From the NCBI GenBank assembly GCA_036495525.1, contig DASXMR010000107.1, positions 41,512 through 105,511 on the forward strand: 64,000 bases of DNA, in the 5' to 3' direction. Made by a program: the position numbers and the translations under genes. A model generated the notes under the pieces. The model made no database searches and had not been told where the DNA came from. It saw only the letters and a list, made by a program, of their open reading frames with translations. This stretch comes from DASXMR01 sp036495525. Lineage in GTDB: Bacteria; Actinomycetota; Actinomycetes; Streptosporangiales; Streptosporangiaceae. Shown piece after piece: positions 50,955 to 59,989 of the stretch (the stretch's first letter is position 1; each line of letters begins with the position of its first letter).

Positions 50955-53404
50955 ATGGAACTGAGCCGCAGGACATTCGTCGTCGCCGGCGGGACGGTCG
51001 TCGCCGTCGCCGGGCTGGTACCCGAGGCGGCACCGGCCTCGGCGGCGGCCGGCGGCAAGCGCCAGCAGCCGCCGCAGGGCACCTGGCTGGCCGGTGACAC
51101 GCACGTGCACGACGACCACTCATCGGACGGCAGCCTGCCCCGGCAGGAGTCCGGTCAGCGGCTGCCAGGCAACCTGCCGGTCGGCGACCAGATCGGCGAG
51201 GCCGAGGTCACCGGGCTCGACTTCACCCCGCTGACCGATCACCGGACCTACGACCAGCAGTGGGACCCGCAGTGGACCTCCTCGCGGCTGCTGCTGATCC
51301 CGGGCGAGGAGGCGAACGGCTCGCCGCACGCGATCGTGCTCGGCGCGGTCGACACGGTCGTCGACGGCGCCAACCCGCCCGGCTCTGCTGCGTTCCGGCA
51401 CGTGCAGCAGTCCATCTGGGACGCCCACGCGCAGAACGCGATCTGGTCGACCGCGCATCCCGACGATGGCGAGTACACCCCGGCCGGCGGCCCGAACGAC
51501 AACGCCAGTGCGCAGGGCATGAATACCGTCGAGCTGTACAACCCGAGCATGGACCCGGACGCCCAGGTCGACTACGCGGAGAACCGGTGGAATCGCGGCT
51601 TCCGGTTCGGCGCGACCGCGGCCAGCGACTGCCACTTCCGCGAGCTGTGGGGTATCGCCGGCCCTGGCATGCCGACCACCTGGGTGTTCGCCGCCGAGCG
51701 GTCGGTGCGCGCGATCCTGGACGCGCTGCGAGCCGGCCACACCACGATCTCCAACAGCCCGAGCGGGCCGTTCGCGACGCTCGAGGCCGACGTGGACGGC
51801 GACGGCGTGTTCGAGGCGATGGGCGGCGACGAGGTGATCGTGGCTGGCCGGCGGCTGCCGCGCCAGGCCAGCCTGCGCGTCCGCGCGCAGCGGGCCAGCG
51901 GGATCACCGTCCTGGTCTATGCGTCCCCGGCCGCTCGGCCGGGCCCATCGCCACCTTCGCGCCCGCCACCGATGACGAGACCTTCACCGTGCTGCTGACC
52001 CTGCCGGCCGACCAGAGCTGGTTCCGGGTCGAGCTGCGTTCCCCCGGCTCGCTGCCCGGCATCGACTCCGACCCGACACTGCCCGACCAGCTGCGCGGCG
52101 CCACCTCGCCGGTGTTCATCTCGGTGCGCGAGCCAGCCGAGCCGCAGCCGGAGATCCAGCTGCCGGCGGCGGACTCCGGCCGGGACGGCGCTTCGCTGCT
52201 GATCGGCGACCAGGCCGGGTTCGCCGGATTCGCCGACGTCGCGGTTTCCGGCGGCGTCAGCCACGTCGTCGCCGAGGTGCACGCCGAGCACCAGGCCAGG
52301 GTGGCTTACCTGCGCGCGGACGGGCACGGCAACGGTCAAGGACCGCAGGTGCTGTCCGGCGCCTCAGGCACCGCGCGCTCCCCAAGGGTCGCGGCCAGCG
52401 GGCGTGACGTCTGGGTCGTCTGGCAGGACGAGCTGGGTCAGGAGCAGCCGCACCGGCCGTCGATCTTCCTGCGGCACAGCAGCAACGGCGGCCATTCGTT
52501 CGGCCCGGCCGTGCAGCTCAGCGACAGCACCGGGACCGGCCTGGCCATCCATCCGGCCATCGCGCTGCTGGATGCCGGGCACCCGGTCGTCAGCTGGGCA
52601 GACAACAGCGCCGGCGCGTTCGACGTGTTCGCCCTGGTGGTCGGCATCGACCAGGCGCCGGTGAACATCTCGGCGGCCGGCAAGGTGATCGACCCTGGTA
52701 ACCGAGCGGCCGACGCGCGATCACCTCGTTTTCCCGCCTCGCTGTTCCCGTCGGTGACGGTCACCGGCGACCGCCGGATCGTGGTCGCCTGGCAGGACGA
52801 CCGGTTCGACGCCGACCCGCTGTGGACCGGCCACACCCCGCCGCCCGGCCAGCCGGCCAGCGGGGGCACTGACCCCGACAACTGGCAGATCCTCGCCAGC
52901 AGCCGGCCAGCCGGTGCGGCAGGCTGGGGTCCGGCGGTGCAGGTCAGCGTCGTGACCGACGCCGCCGACCGGCACCCGAGCATCGTCGCGGACAGCTCAG
53001 GCACGCTCATCGCCAGCTGGGACAGCAAGGCGCTGCAAAGCTCAGGGGCCAACCTGTCACTGCGCAGCAGTCACTCCGCCGACGGCGGCGCGACCTGGTC
53101 ACCGTTCGAGCAGGTGGCGTTCGACGCTGACGCCATGAGCCAGCGCGCCCGGCTGAGCCGGGACGGCGACGGCGCCGTCCGCGCGGTCTGGTACGACTCG
53201 CGGTCAGCCGACTGGCGGTGGAAGGTGTTCACCGCGCGGCGCGACCAGCAGGCAGGCTGGGGCAGCCCGCAGCAGCTGACCACGCTCGGCAACGGCACGT
53301 TCCCGGCTGCCGACGGCGGGGTCGTGGTGTTCACCAGCGACCGCGGCGCGGCGAGGACTCAGCGCGACGCGACCCAGCAGGTATTCCTGACCAGGATCAG
53401 GTAG
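50955..53404 (+). pseudogene. Tat-exported CehA/PHP-type metallohydrolase with beta-propeller tail, frameshifted
   Basis: ATG 50955 follows GAGGAAG. The signal LSRRTFVVAGGTVVAVAGLV is a twin-arginine signal. The PHP-like domain opens with GDTHVHDDHSSDGS, has FTPLTDHRTYD, LIPGEEANGSPHAI, WSTAHPDD and ASDCHFREL as metal-site segments. The frame then degrades after ITVLVYAS, and the frame one base back continues from GRSAGPIATFAPATDDETF through repeated VWVVWQDE, IVVAWQDDRFD, LIASWDSK and VRAVWYDSRS strands, a sialidase-like Asp-box propeller, to 53404. The join is near 51922-51940 by a CCCC run. Restored length is about 815 residues. It is a pseudogene, or a base was missed in sequencing. Confidence 0.8.
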
Positions 53405-53451
53405 GTCCCGCCGGGACCTCACGTTCCTGACGGCGGCGGCGTCTGCAGGAC

Positions 53452-53991
53452 ATGAGCACTCTCGAACTGCAGACAGCATCCGCAGCGGACGCCAGGCACG
53501 CGCCCGGCTCCGTGCACACCGTGCTCGGCTCGCCGATCGGCGAGCTCACGCTGGTCGCGGCCGACGGGAAGCTGACCGGCCTGTACTTCCCGCATCACTG
53601 GTACCTGCCTGACCCGGCCTCGTTCGGCCCGCGCCAGGACGCCGGGTTCGGCGAGGCCGCCCGCCAGCTCGCCGCGTACTTCGACGGGCGGCTGACAGAA
53701 TTCGACCTGCCGGCCGAGCTGCGCGGCGATGAGTTCCAGCTGCGCGTGTGGCGGCTGATCGGCGAGGTCGGCTATGGCCAGACGGTGAGCTACGGGGAGC
53801 TGGCCGCCGAGCTCGGCGACGGCGTGCAGGCCAGGGACGTCGGCGCGGCCGTCGGGCGCAACCCGCTGAGCATCGTCGTGCCGTGCCACCGAGTCGTCGG
53901 CAAGGATGGCCAGCTGACCGGGTACGCAGGCGGACTGCGCCGCAAGCGCTTCCTGCTCGACCTGGAGCAGTCAGCCAGGCGGCTGTTCTGA
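53452..53991 (+). CDS. ogt: Methylated-DNA-protein-cysteine methyltransferase (copy 1)
   Basis: A 179-residue suicide DNA-repair protein that removes the methyl group from O6-methylguanine. Active-site block IVVPCHRVVGKDGQLTGYAGG holds the acceptor Cys; RRKRFLLDLE is the C-terminal helix, and GYGQTVSYGELAAELG is the DNA-binding turn with the Arg-finger region. ATG 53452 follows AGGA. It opens a cluster with a sigma factor, a second such enzyme and a dioxygenase, a layout like an adaptive response to alkylation. Confidence 0.94.
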   Translation: MSTLELQTASAADARHAPGSVHTVLGSPIGELTLVAADGKLTGLYFPHHWYLPDPASFGPRQDAGFGEAARQLAAYFDGRLTEFDLPAELRGDEFQLRVWRLIGEVGYGQTVSYGELAAELGDGVQARDVGAAVGRNPLSIVVPCHRVVGKDGQLTGYAGGLRRKRFLLDLEQSARRLF

Positions 53992-54293
53992 CCGCCGCTG
54001 TGCTGACCGGTCCCGTGCTGACCGGCCCCGTCCTTACCCGCCCCGTGCTCAGCGGCACTGGGCTGATCGGCGCTGCGCTAATCAGCCCTGCGCTCAGCGG
54101 CACTGGGCTGACTGGCGCTGCGCTAACCGGCCCTGTGCTCAGCGCCGCTGCGCTAACCGGCCCCATGCTCAGCGGCCCTGTGCTGACCGGCACTGGGCTG
54201 ACCGGCACCGGGCTGGTACGGGGTAGCTTGACCGGACCGGGTCGAGCTGGCTGGCCGGCCTCACATTCCGCCGAGCCTGGACGTCTTCAGACC
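53992..54293. other. Gap between ogt copy 1 and the sigma-factor gene
   Basis: About 300 bases, most of it the 15-bp tandem repeat at 54000-54224. The sigma gene frame is open through all of it, and through the end of the ogt gene, so a longer sigma protein starting at GTG 54000 cannot be excluded. Confidence 0.6.
54000..54224 (+). repeat. Fifteen in-phase 15-bp tandem repeats (pentapeptide-type in the sigma frame)
   Basis: Unit resembles GTGCTGACCGGCCCC. In the frame of the following sigma gene it reads as 15 pentads such as VLTGP, VLSGT, GLTGT, ALTGP, each with a Leu at the same place, with no stop and no indel. The pattern is like an A-x-L-x-x pentapeptide repeat but lacks the usual Asn/Asp. 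The antisense frame is open as well, which follows from the period being a multiple of three. Confidence 0.85.
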
Positions 54294-54815
54294 GTGACCG
54301 ATAAGCAGCCGTTCGAGCACGTCGTCGCCGAGCACGGCGCGACCGTCCTGCGGGTGTGCCGCGCCATCCTCGGTCCGGCTGACGCCGACGACGCGTGGTC
54401 AGAAACATTCCTGGCGGCGATGCGCGCCTACCCGCGACTCGCGGCTGACGCGAACGTCCAGGCCTGGCTGGTGACGATCGCGCACCGCAAGGCCATCGAC
54501 GTCACCCGCGCGGCTAAGCGGCGCGCGCTGCCGGTCGCCGAGGTCCCCGAGACGGCTGCCACTCAATCCGCCGACGGGCCCGAGCCGGACCTGACCACCG
54601 CGGTCGCCGCGCTGCCGCGCAAGCAGCGCGAGGCCATCGCCTACCACTACCTGGCCGGGCTGCCATACCAGGAGGTGGCCGTCGTGATCGGCGGCAATGC
54701 CGCGGCGGCCCGCCGCGCCGCCGCGGACGGCATCGCCGCTCTGCGTCAGCACTACCAGCGCGATCGCCAGCCAGCCGGCCTGACGGCCGGGGCAGCGAAA
54801 GGAGACCCGCGATGA
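54294..54815 (+). CDS. ECF-type RNA polymerase sigma factor
   Basis: A 173-residue sigma factor. GTG 54294 starts VTDKQPFEHVVAEHG. Region 2 is LRVCRAILGPADADDAWSE with FLAAMRAYPRL and WLVTIAHRKAIDVTRAAKRR (the -10-binding helix). Region 4 is AALPRKQREAIAYHYLAGL with PYQEVAVVIGGNAAAARRAA as the helix-turn-helix. Its stop overlaps the second ogt start (ATGA). It likely directs expression of alkylation-repair genes, by analogy with clusters in which a sigma or Ada regulator sits beside ogt; no anti-sigma gene is seen. The upstream 15-bp repeat stays in its frame, so an N-terminal extension is possible. Confidence 0.9.
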   Translation: MTDKQPFEHVVAEHGATVLRVCRAILGPADADDAWSETFLAAMRAYPRLAADANVQAWLVTIAHRKAIDVTRAAKRRALPVAEVPETAATQSADGPEPDLTTAVAALPRKQREAIAYHYLAGLPYQEVAVVIGGNAAAARRAAADGIAALRQHYQRDRQPAGLTAGAAKGDPR

Positions 54816-55456
54816 CAGATGAGACCGTTGCCACAGCCGGGACCAGCGTGAGCACGCTGCTCGGCAGCCTGCCCGAGGTCACCGAGCAGCAGCTGGGCAC
54901 GCTGCACGAGCGGCTGACCCGTGCAGCGCAGACCGCCGGCGTGCTCGACGTCGCCTACCGGACCGTCGACACCCCGATCGGCTCGCTGCTGCTCGCCGCG
55001 ACCGACCAAGGCCTGGTCCGGGTCGCGTTCGCCAGCGAGGGACACGACCAGGTGCTGCAGGCGCTGGCGGCCAGCGTGAGCCCGCGAATCCTCAGCGCCC
55101 CGGCGCGGCTCGACGACGTCGCGCGCGAGCTGGACGAGTACTTCGCCGGCCGCCGCCAGGTCTTCGACCTGCCGCTTGACTTCCAGCTGGCGACCGGCTT
55201 CCGCCGCGCCGTGCTCAGCCGCCTGCCTGGCATCGGGTACGGCACGACCGCCAGCTACGCGACCGTCGCCGCGGCCGCGGGCAGCCCGAAGGCTGTCCGC
55301 GCGGCCGGCACGGCATGCGCGACCAACCCGCTGCCCGTGGTGGTGCCCTGCCATCGGGTAGTGCGCTCAGACGGCAGCCTCGGCCGCTACCGCGGCGGCC
55401 AGGACGTCAAGCAGGCGCTGATCACACTGGAGGCCCAGGAAAGGAGCGCGGCATGA
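54812..55456 (+). CDS. ogt: Methylated-DNA-protein-cysteine methyltransferase (copy 2)
   Basis: A 214-residue paralogue of the first copy, with an N-terminal extension. The active site is VVVPCHRVVRSDGSLGRYRGG; the DNA-binding turn is GIGYGTTASYATVAAAAG. GGAGA precedes the ATG at 54812, which overlaps the sigma stop. Only limited similarity to copy 1 outside the active site, so the copies are old. It also overlaps the next gene by four bases, so sigma factor, this enzyme and the dioxygenase are one translational unit. Confidence 0.93.
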   Translation: MTDETVATAGTSVSTLLGSLPEVTEQQLGTLHERLTRAAQTAGVLDVAYRTVDTPIGSLLLAATDQGLVRVAFASEGHDQVLQALAASVSPRILSAPARLDDVARELDEYFAGRRQVFDLPLDFQLATGFRRAVLSRLPGIGYGTTASYATVAAAAGSPKAVRAAGTACATNPLPVVVPCHRVVRSDGSLGRYRGGQDVKQALITLEAQERSAA

Positions 55457-56292
55457 CCACGTCGACAGCGCGCACCGCGCAGCAGGGCGCCTCGACCAGG
55501 GCGGGCAACCAGACGACGGCACGCAGCCGGACGACGGTAGGCACCGAGACCGGCGGCGCTGGTTCCAACAGCACCGCAACGCAGGATGAGTGGGCCGGCC
55601 GGATGGCCGCAGTTCGCTGGGACGAAGTCGCCGCCGGGATGAACGATGTCGGCTGCGCGCTCACCGGCCCGCTGCTGACCCCGGCCGAGTGCCGGGAGCT
55701 AGCTGTGCTCTATGACCAGCCTGACCATTTCAGATCCACCATCGACATGGCCAGGTACCGCTTCGGCTCCGGCCAGTACCGCTACTTTGCGGCGCCGTTC
55801 CCCGGCCCGGTGCAGCAGCTGAGGCACGCGCTTTACCCGCGGCTGCTGCCGATCGCCAGGGACTGGCACGGCAAGCTCGGCCGTCCGGCGCCATGGCCGG
55901 ACACGCTCGGCGAGTGGCTGGAGATGTGCCACGCCGCCGGGCAGGTCAAGCCCACGCCGATCCTGCTGCGGTACCGGGCGGGTGACTGGAACGCGCTGCA
56001 CCGCGACCTGTACGGGGACCTGGTGTTCCCGATGCAGATGGTGATCAACCTGAGCAGCCCTGGCGCGGACCACGAGGGCGGCGAGTTCCTGCTGGTCGAG
56101 CAGCGGCCCCGAGCACAGTCGCGCGGCACGGCGACGCTCATACCGCAGGGCCACGGCCTGGTCTTCACCACCAGGGACCGGCCAGTCGCCTCGCAGCGCG
56201 GCTGGTCAGCCGCGCCGGTGCGGCACGGGGTGTCGCTGATCAGGTCCGGCGAGCGGTTCAGCCTCGGCCTGGTGCTGCACGACGCAGCCTGA
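55453..56292 (+). CDS. 2-oxoglutarate/Fe(II) dioxygenase, likely alkylation-repair type
   Basis: A 279-residue protein. A Ser/Thr-rich tail of about 45 residues precedes the domain. The iron ligands are H and D in NALHRDLYGDLVFPMQ and the His in PVRHGVSLIRSGERFSLGLV, with the Arg that binds 2-oxoglutarate following. This H-x-D...H pattern and a location behind ogt and a sigma factor suggest direct reversal of N-alkyl lesions as AlkB does, or a related dioxygenase step. It is coupled by ATGA overlap to copy 2. A hairpin follows shortly after. Confidence 0.88.
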   Translation: MTTSTARTAQQGASTRAGNQTTARSRTTVGTETGGAGSNSTATQDEWAGRMAAVRWDEVAAGMNDVGCALTGPLLTPAECRELAVLYDQPDHFRSTIDMARYRFGSGQYRYFAAPFPGPVQQLRHALYPRLLPIARDWHGKLGRPAPWPDTLGEWLEMCHAAGQVKPTPILLRYRAGDWNALHRDLYGDLVFPMQMVINLSSPGADHEGGEFLLVEQRPRAQSRGTATLIPQGHGLVFTTRDRPVASQRGWSAAPVRHGVSLIRSGERFSLGLVLHDAA

Positions 56293-56356
56293 AATACCAC
56301 AGGCGCGAGCCGGAAGCCGAGCCGGAGGCCAAGGGCGCAGCGCCTGCGGCGCAGCT

Positions 56357-56373
56357 CCGGCCGGTCTGGCCGG
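56357..56373. terminator. Hairpin after the dioxygenase gene
   Basis: Arms CCGGCC and GGCCGG (6 bp) with loop GGTCT, between the dioxygenase stop and the convergent VOC gene. Confidence 0.4.
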
Positions 56374-56378
56374 CTGGA

Positions 56379-56759
56379 TCAGGCCTGGCCGTGGCCGAGG
56401 TCGACGATGCAAAACCGGTTGCCGTCCGGGTCGGCGAGCACCACGAAGTCCGGGTCGTCCGGATAGCTGTCCCAGTCCACCCGCGTGGCGCCGAGCGTCA
56501 CCGGCCGGTCAGCCTCGGCCGCCTGCTCGGCGGCGCTCGCGACGTGCAGATCCAGGTGCAGCCGCGGGTAGTCCGGCGGGACCGTGCTGCTGCGCTGCAA
56601 CGCGATACCCGGCCCGGCGGCGCCGTCCGGCGGCATCAGCACCGCTGCCCACCCGCCGTAGCCGTCGGTCCTGAGTGTGTAGCCGAGCGCTGCGGACCAG
56701 AACGCCGCCGCCCGCTGCACGTCGTCCACGCCGAGCGCGACCACGCCTAGTGTCAGCAC
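56379..56759 (-). CDS. VOC (glyoxalase-like) protein
   Basis: A 126-residue VOC-fold protein starting at GTG 56759. The first strand-helix LTLGVVALGVDDVQRAAAFW and the closing DPDFVVLADPDGNRFCIVDL are typical of the Glyoxalase_6-like subgroup. YPRLHLDLHV contains the His ligand candidate. The ribosome site is weak. It is convergent with the repair cluster and has no evident partner, so its role is open. Confidence 0.88.
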   Translation of the reverse strand: MLTLGVVALGVDDVQRAAAFWSAALGYTLRTDGYGGWAAVLMPPDGAAGPGIALQRSSTVPPDYPRLHLDLHVASAAEQAAEADRPVTLGATRVDWDSYPDDPDFVVLADPDGNRFCIVDLGHGQA

Positions 56760-56950
56760 GGACCGATTCTCGCAGCAGCCTCAGACAACCACCGAGGCCG
56801 CTCATGCCGTCACCGGGCACGTTCCTGGCGTGCGCGGTCAGGTCCGGTTTGCCAGCGGAGCCGGGTTGAACGCCGCCTGAGCGGGCTCGGATGGACCCAC
56901 GCCGGATCCCGCTCACTGCTCGGCCGAGTGCTCCGCTAGCGTTAGCCGGC

Positions 56951-57820
56951 GTGGCGAGCCGGGCAGAGCGGGCGATGTCCTTCGGCGCGATTGCCGGTGA
57001 CTACAACCGGCTGCGGCCGCCGCCGCCGGACGACGCGGTTGACTGGCTGGTCCCGCCGCACTGCCAGGTGGCCGTCGACCTGGCCGCCGGCACCGGCCTG
57101 CTGTCCAGGGCGCTGGCCCGACGGGCCGGACAGGTCATCGCGGTGGAACCCGATCAGCGGATGGCGGCCGTGCTCCGCGCTTCCTCGCCCGGGATGCAGG
57201 TACTTGACGGCCGCGGCGAGGCGATCCCGCTGCCGGATGCCAGCGCGGACGGCGTGTTCATCTCGTCGGCCTGGCACTGGATGGATCACGAGCTGGCGAT
57301 CAGCGATATCGGCCGGGTGCTGCGCGACGGCGGTCGGCTCGGGATGATCTGGACCGGCCGGGACCGCCAGGTCGACTGGGTCGCCGAGCTCGACAGCCTG
57401 CGCGACGGGGGCCAGCCGCGCGACGGGGGCCAGCCGGGCGAACCCCGCCGGGAGCGCGACCAGGACGGGGAGCAGCGCCCCGAAGGCGGCGAGCAGCGCC
57501 CCGAGGACAAGGCGCGGCCGGAGCGGGAGCTGAGCCGGCAGCGCGCGTCAGGCCTGCGGCGGGAGATCGTGCTGCCAGCCGCGAGCCCCTTCGGTCCGGC
57601 GCAGACCGCGGTCTTCGCCTTCACCCGGATGATGCTCCTCGACGACGTGGTGAGCATGCTCGGCACCTACAGCGGCGTCATCACCGCGGATCCGGCCGAG
57701 CGGGCAGCGGGTCTGAGCCGCGCCGAGAGCGCGCTGCGCGAGCGATTCCCCGGCGCCGCCGAGATCGCCGTGCCGATGGTCTCGTGGTGCTGGCGGGCCA
57801 GCCGCGCAGCCCGTTTGTGA
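56951..57820 (+). CDS. Class I SAM-dependent methyltransferase
   Basis: A 289-residue methyltransferase. I favour GTG 56951 (VASRAERAMSFGAIAGDYN); ATG 56975 is possible and other in-frame starts exist upstream. Motif I is VAVDLAAGTGLLSRALARR, followed by VIAVEPDQRM, LDGRGEAIPLPDASADGVF and SAWHWMDHE, placing it in the Methyltransf_11 group. Between residues of the core and the C-terminal region is a charged insert rich in Gly-Gln-Pro-Arg-Asp-Glu, made of an 18-bp repeat and a related one near 57407-57500. The substrate is unknown. Confidence 0.9.
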   Translation: MASRAERAMSFGAIAGDYNRLRPPPPDDAVDWLVPPHCQVAVDLAAGTGLLSRALARRAGQVIAVEPDQRMAAVLRASSPGMQVLDGRGEAIPLPDASADGVFISSAWHWMDHELAISDIGRVLRDGGRLGMIWTGRDRQVDWVAELDSLRDGGQPRDGGQPGEPRRERDQDGEQRPEGGEQRPEDKARPERELSRQRASGLRREIVLPAASPFGPAQTAVFAFTRMMLLDDVVSMLGTYSGVITADPAERAAGLSRAESALRERFPGAAEIAVPMVSWCWRASRAARL

Positions 57821-57917
57821 TCAGCAAGTAACGGTAGCAATCCGGCCTGTGACCAGGCGCGATTCGCCACGGGGCGGGCGTTGACCTACCCCCGCGAGTT
57901 CGCCTACGTTGCTTGCG

Positions 57918-59213
57918 ATGAGCAGCTTGCGCGCTGGCCGGGCAGCGGCCAAAGGCACCACCAGTCCCGCCGCGAGGCCGACGCCGATCGCCGAGGTCAT
58001 GGCGGAGGCCCGGAACCGGTTCAGCTCACTGCGCAGTGGCTTCGTGTACCTGGACGCGCCAGGCGGCACCCAGGTGCCGGACGAGGTCTCCGACGCGGTC
58101 GCCAGGGTGTACCGGGACATGAGCGGCAACACCGGCGCCCCGTACGCGACGAGCCGGCGGCTTGAGGCGCTGGTCGACGACGCGCGCAGCGCGACAGCCG
58201 GCTTCCTCGGCTGCTCGGCGGACGAGGTGATCTTCGGCGGCAGCATGACGTCGCTCAACTTCACCCTCTCGCGCACGCTGGGCCGCGAGCTCAGTCTCGG
58301 CGACGAGATCCTGGTCACCCGGCTGGATCACGACGCCAACGTGGCGCCTTGGCTCGACCTGGCCGCCGACCGCGGGCTGCAGGTCAGGCACGCCGACGTG
58401 CACGCGGACACCGCGCTCGACCTCGCCGACCTGAAGCGCCAGATCGGCCCGCGGACGAGGGTCGTCGCGTTCCCGTGGGCCGCCAACTCCACCGGCACGA
58501 TCGTGGACGCCGCCGCGGTGTCCGAGCTGGCGCACCAGGCGGGCGCGCTCGCCTGGGTCGACGCGGTGCAGTATGCGGCACACGAGCCAATGGATGTGCG
58601 GGCGATCGGCGCCGACGTCGTGACCTGCTCGGCTTACAAGTTCTGCGGGCCGCACCTGGGCATCGCCTACGGCCGCAAGGAACTGCTCGAGTCGTGGCGG
58701 CCGTACAAGGCCAGGCCGGTCGGGATGGACCCGGTCGGGCACCGGTTCGAGACCGGCACCCTGCCATACGAGCTGCTCGGCGCCCTGCTCGCCGCTTACG
58801 GGTACCTGGAGAGCATCGGCGGCATGGCGCAGATCGCTGAGTGGGAGCGCCAGCTCGGCGAGCGGGTGCTGGCCCGGCTGCCGAAGAACGCGCGGCTTTA
58901 CGGCCTGCCGACCATGGCCGACCGGGTGCCGACGTTCCTGGTCAACTTCCCTGACGTGCCGTCGGGGCTGCTCAGCGAGAAGCTGGCCGAGCGCGGGTTC
59001 GGCGTGTGGAGTCACGGCAGCTACTACGCGCTCGGGCTGCACGACCGGATCGGCTGGGGCGAGGCGCTGCGCATCGGGCTGGCGCATTACAACACCATCG
59101 ACGAGCTCGACCGGTTCTGCGCGACGCTCGCTGACCTGGTCACCGAGTACAGCGGGCCTGCCTCCGGCGGGCCGGACGGCAACCCCCAGGAACAGGCAGG
59201 CAAGCCGGCATGA
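57918..59213 (+). CDS. Class V aminotransferase-fold PLP enzyme (cysteine-desulfurase-like)
   Basis: A 431-residue PLP enzyme. ATG 57918 begins MSSLRAGRAAAKGTT. The N-terminal core VYLDAPGGTQVP and DMSGNTGAPYATS, the central DHDANVAPW and STGTIVDAAAVSEL, and the Schiff-base Lys in TCSAYKFCGPHLG belong to the VC1184-like desulfurase subgroup. These often act in catabolic clusters rather than in Fe-S assembly. The TGA overlaps the ATG of the double cupin gene (ATGA). Together with the cupin and cyclase genes it forms a closely coupled three-gene operon. Confidence 0.9.
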   Translation: MSSLRAGRAAAKGTTSPAARPTPIAEVMAEARNRFSSLRSGFVYLDAPGGTQVPDEVSDAVARVYRDMSGNTGAPYATSRRLEALVDDARSATAGFLGCSADEVIFGGSMTSLNFTLSRTLGRELSLGDEILVTRLDHDANVAPWLDLAADRGLQVRHADVHADTALDLADLKRQIGPRTRVVAFPWAANSTGTIVDAAAVSELAHQAGALAWVDAVQYAAHEPMDVRAIGADVVTCSAYKFCGPHLGIAYGRKELLESWRPYKARPVGMDPVGHRFETGTLPYELLGALLAAYGYLESIGGMAQIAEWERQLGERVLARLPKNARLYGLPTMADRVPTFLVNFPDVPSGLLSEKLAERGFGVWSHGSYYALGLHDRIGWGEALRIGLAHYNTIDELDRFCATLADLVTEYSGPASGGPDGNPQEQAGKPA

Positions 59214-59989
59214 CCAGGCAGGCCGTCGTGCGGGCAGGTGAGGTTCCGGCCGAGCCGGTGCCCGGCGGCGGCACGGTGCGAACCCTGCTGGACGCGGGCG
59301 CCGACGGCGGGCTGCTTGCCCGCCGGCTGATCGAGCTGCCGCTGAGCGCCGAGGCGGGCGGCACTGGCGGCGGCGCCGGCGAGCTGTGGTTCGTGATCAG
59401 CGGCAGCGGCAGGCTCGACGTCGAGGGCCACCCCGGCCTCTCGCTGAGCCCGGACCGCGGGGTGTGGATCCCGGCGGGCGCCACGTACCGGCTGCAGTCC
59501 GAGGGCCCTGCGCAGCTGCGGATGGACGCCGTGACACTGCCGTCGACGGCCGGCGAAGCGGCCGGGCAAGCCGGCCCCGCGGCCGGGACGCAGGCTGACG
59601 CAACCCCCGGCCAGCCAGCTGGCACCGCGACCGCGCCGATGGCCTGTGACTTCCGCGACTGCGCGGTCGAGACCACCGGTGACCGGCAATTCCGGGTGCT
59701 CTTCGGGCCCGGGCAGGGCTGCGAGATCGCCACCCAGTTCGTCGGCGAGATCCCGCCGGGCCGGGCGCCGGAGCACAGCCACCCCTACGACGAGGTAGTG
59801 CTGATCCTGGCCGGCGAGGGCGTGGTGCACGCCGGCGGCCAGGACCACGCCCTGTCCCCCGGCACGTGCACGCACCTGCCGCCGGGCCAGCTGCACTGCC
59901 TGGAGAACGCCGGGCAGGCCACGCTGCGGGTGCTTGGCGTGTTCCACCCGGCCAACAGCCCGGCGGCCAAGCTGGAGAAGCACGGGTGA
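59210..59989 (+). CDS. Double-cupin protein
   Basis: A 259-residue bicupin. The first cupin has GELWFVISGSGRLDVEGH and RGVWIPAGATYRL without a full metal set; the second has EIPPGRAPEHSHPYDEVVLI with H-x-H...E and GTCTHLPPGQLHCLEN supplying the last His. A Gly/Ala/Pro/Thr-rich linker joins them. It probably acts as a metal-dependent isomerase or dioxygenase-like enzyme on a small acid. It shares a stop/start overlap with both neighbours. Confidence 0.88.
   Translation: MTRQAVVRAGEVPAEPVPGGGTVRTLLDAGADGGLLARRLIELPLSAEAGGTGGGAGELWFVISGSGRLDVEGHPGLSLSPDRGVWIPAGATYRLQSEGPAQLRMDAVTLPSTAGEAAGQAGPAAGTQADATPGQPAGTATAPMACDFRDCAVETTGDRQFRVLFGPGQGCEIATQFVGEIPPGRAPEHSHPYDEVVLILAGEGVVHAGGQDHALSPGTCTHLPPGQLHCLENAGQATLRVLGVFHPANSPAAKLEKHG

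Noticed and set aside
54000..54224. CRISPR-like array
   Set aside because: Units are contiguous, 15 bases long, without spacers and without cas genes.
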